Origin: Microcoleus asticus IPMA8 | GTDB taxonomy: Bacteria > Cyanobacteriota > Cyanobacteriia > Cyanobacteriales > Microcoleaceae | Length of the DNA: 44,353 bases | Reading direction: 5' to 3' | Assembly: GCF_013179805.1 (NCBI RefSeq) | Contig: NZ_SRRZ01000059.1 | Span: 1 to 44,353 of the forward strand | Part shown: positions 42,699 to 44,353 of the stretch, one piece after another | Numbering within the stretch: position 1 is the first letter of the stretch | Layout: each line of letters opens with the position of its first letter | The notes under the pieces: generated by a model | Told to the model about the DNA's origin: nothing | The model's input: the letters and a program-made list of their open reading frames with translations, nothing else | Databases searched by the model: none | Position numbers and translations under genes: made by a program

Positions 42699-44353
42699 AT
42701 GGCGACACCAGTTGATTTTCCTAAATATCTGCAATCCCTGGTTGAGTCTTATAAAAAACAACAGCATCTCTACACGCTGACGGATTTACAGGTGGAGGTG
42801 CGGGTGGAAAAGCCACCGGAGGATCGATCGCAACCTCCATCCGCAGAAAATAAACCAGAAACGAAAATCGAGCGGCTGGAAGTGCTGGCGGGAATCCGCA
42901 AGTACGTGCAGCAGGGAAAAGTGCTGCTAGTGGGCAAGCCCGGTTCGGGAAAATCGACGGTTTTGCAGCGTTTTCGGTGGGAATTGGCACTAGAAGCGCT
43001 CAAGGAGGGCGATCGACCGATTCCGGTGTTGGTGCAGTTGAGGAGCGATCGCTCGATCGTAGAAGCAATCTGTGCAGAATTTCGACAAGCAAAGCTGAGA
43101 GTTTGCCCGGAAGAGGTGGATGATTTGCTGCTGCATGGCAGGTTGCTGCTGTTGCTGGATGGCGTGAATGAGATGCCATCGCAAAAACGGCGGCAGGATT
43201 TGCAGGTATTCCACGACGACAATCCCGATACGGCGATGATTTTCACGACGCGGGATTTGGCGCTGGGCGGATCTTTGGGCATTGAGCAACAACTGGAGAT
43301 GTGTGCGCTGACGCAACCGCAGATGCGGGAGTTTGTGCACAAGCATTTGCCGCAACATGGGGATTTGCTGCTGCAACAATTGCGCGATCGCCTGCGAGAG
43401 ATTGCCGAAACGCCGTTACTACTGGAAATGATGTGTAAGGTGTTTAAAAATAGCGGGAAAATTCCCCAGAGTAAGGGCGAGTTGTTTCAGGAGTTCGATC
43501 GCCAGTATGAGGAGTTTAAGGGCGGTGCGTCGGTTTCAGAGGATTTTCGGCGCTTCAAGTCGGAGGTTTTGCAGCAGTTGGCTTTTGTGATGTTGCAGGG
43601 CGACTCGCAGCGCCCCACGGATGGTTGGGTGGCGATTTCTGGCGATCGGGCTGAGGGGATTTTGGAGTGCTGGTTGCGCGATCGGGGGGTGGTGGATGCG
43701 CCAACCAAGGCGAAGGAGTGGCTAGAGGATTTGCTGGAGCACCATCTGTTGCAGGTGGCGGCAAAGCCGGAGGAAATTGAGTTTCATCACCAATTATTTC
43801 AGGAGTATTATGCGGGGCGGGCGTTGCTGAAACTGTTTGAGGATAAGCATTCGGATGCGATCGATGATGAACGGTTGCAGCATTTCTATTTGAATTATTT
43901 TAAATGGACGGAGCCTCTGGCGTTCATGCTGTCGTTGTTGCGGGATGAGGTGCAGGCGGTGCGGGTGGTGCGGCTGGCTTTGGATGTGGATTTGATGTTG
44001 GGGGCGCGGCTGGCGGGGGAGGTGCAGCGGGAGTTTCAGCAGCGCACGGTTGGGTTGGTGGATGGGTTGGATGTGCCGGGGTGGTTGAAGGTTAGGCTTT
44101 TGGAGGAAGTGCGATCGGATGATGCGATTCCGGGCTTACTCGAACTCGTTGAACATTCAGACTATTCTGTGCGTAGGAGCGCGGCAGATGCCTTAGGCAA
44201 AATCTGTGACGAAAAGGCGATTCCGGGATTACTTAAACTCGTTGAACATTCAGACTATTCTGTGCGTAGGAGCGCGGCAGATGCCTTAGGCAAAATCTGT
44301 GACGAAAAGGCGATTCCGGGCTTACTCGAACTCGTTGAACATTCAGACTATTC
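42699..44353 (+). CDS. NACHT NTPase with HEAT repeats, incomplete at the window edge
   Basis: The open frame runs from ATG 42699 to the window end (551 codons, no stop). A 60-70-residue N-terminal segment (MATPVDFPKYLQSLVESY) of unknown type precedes a NACHT NTPase: Walker A GKPGSGKST (79-87), Walker B LLLDGVNEMP (151-160), sensor IFTTRDLAL, then the winged-helix region and FHHQLFQEYYAGRALL. From codon 477, identical-looking 31-residue HEAT repeats begin (IPGLLELVEHSDYSVRRSA plus ADALGKICDEKA). Bacterial NACHT proteins of this STAND class are known anti-phage sensors; the HEAT array would be the sensor. No effector domain is visible in the part shown, so its role is inferred. It is the last gene and continues rightward. 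Confidence 0.9.
   Translation, partial: MATPVDFPKYLQSLVESYKKQQHLYTLTDLQVEVRVEKPPEDRSQPPSAENKPETKIERLEVLAGIRKYVQQGKVLLVGKPGSGKSTVLQRFRWELALEALKEGDRPIPVLVQLRSDRSIVEAICAEFRQAKLRVCPEEVDDLLLHGRLLLLLDGVNEMPSQKRRQDLQVFHDDNPDTAMIFTTRDLALGGSLGIEQQLEMCALTQPQMREFVHKHLPQHGDLLLQQLRDRLREIAETPLLLEMMCKVFKNSGKIPQSKGELFQEFDRQYEEFKGGASVSEDFRRFKSEVLQQLAFVMLQGDSQRPTDGWVAISGDRAEGILECWLRDRGVVDAPTKAKEWLEDLLEHHLLQVAAKPEEIEFHHQLFQEYYAGRALLKLFEDKHSDAIDDERLQHFYLNYFKWTEPLAFMLSLLRDEVQAVRVVRLALDVDLMLGARLAGEVQREFQQRTVGLVDGLDVPGWLKVRLLEEVRSDDAIPGLLELVEHSDYSVRRSAADALGKICDEKAIPGLLKLVEHSDYSVRRSAADALGKICDEKAIPGLLELVEHSDY
44127..44353 (+). repeat. 93-bp near-identical tandem repeats coding HEAT units
   Basis: Units start at 44127, 44220 and 44313 (the last cut by the edge). 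Copies 1 and 3 appear identical in the part seen; copy 2 differs at about four bases (ggattacttaaactc against ggcttactcgaactc). More units probably follow outside the window. Confidence 0.9.

Overview
The window looks like chromosome from a filamentous, probably non-heterocystous cyanobacterium of the Microcoleus/Oscillatoria type. The reasons are the frequent HIP1 octamer GCGATCGC, a psbM gene, a thylakoid photosystem I accumulation factor, the cyanobacteria-specific TIGR03279 radical SAM protein, a PatA-type response regulator, and many short palindromic intergenic repeats of the kind common in Oscillatoriales genomes. No tRNA, rRNA or CRISPR array was recognised. The genus is inference.

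Layout. 1-3.6 kb (minus strand): a PLD-nuclease/SNF2-helicase restriction-type protein translationally coupled (ATGA) to a gene running off the left edge. 3.6-5.3 kb: an AarF/UbiB kinase-like gene. 5.4-9.8 kb: a patchwork of a frameshifted pseudogene, a 3' remnant of an ISAzo13-type transposase, a secreted protein, a CadD-type transporter, a DUF1003 protein, and a second diverged copy of the aarF 5' end with its upstream region. 9.8-17.8 kb: a Uma2 nuclease, GDP-mannose pyrophosphorylase, a trypsin-like protease, the PSI accumulation factor, a 140-bp MITE, UppP, a TPR protein and a methyltransferase. 18.3-20.9 kb: an unusual 852-residue membrane protein joining a cyclic-nucleotide-binding domain, a degenerate sigma-54-activator AAA+ domain and a NapH/NosR-like Fe-S membrane module. 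20.9-27.7 kb: a ceramidase-family protein, the radical SAM protein, TolC, a 2Fe-2S ferredoxin, psbM, a universal stress protein and a thioesterase. 27.9-30.6 kb: a homocitrate-synthase-like gene with an MFS exporter. 30.6-39.2 kb: an iron-siderophore or B12-type ABC uptake system (permease, ATPase, lipoprotein) beside sufE, with a decayed second copy of the sufE/permease/ATPase block about 4-6 kb upstream. 40.0-42.4 kb: response regulator, class III cyclase and a spermidine-synthase-like protein. 42.7 kb to the end: a NACHT NTPase with nearly identical 93-bp HEAT repeats, open at the right edge.

How genes may work together. The 34.8-39.2 kb block combines metal-chelate uptake (permease, ATPase, binding lipoprotein) with the Fe-S assembly factor SufE. 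sufE, an alpha/beta hydrolase with no nucleophile serine, and a DUF6282 protein form a tight minus-strand operon. The receiver protein and the cyclase, 10 bp apart, are probably one signalling unit. The two window edges hold probable anti-phage or DNA-restriction components (PLD helicase; NACHT-HEAT). The most unusual protein is the CNB/AAA+/Fe-S fusion. The clearest structural stories are two segmental duplications followed by decay (aarF 5' end; sufE-fecD-fecE).
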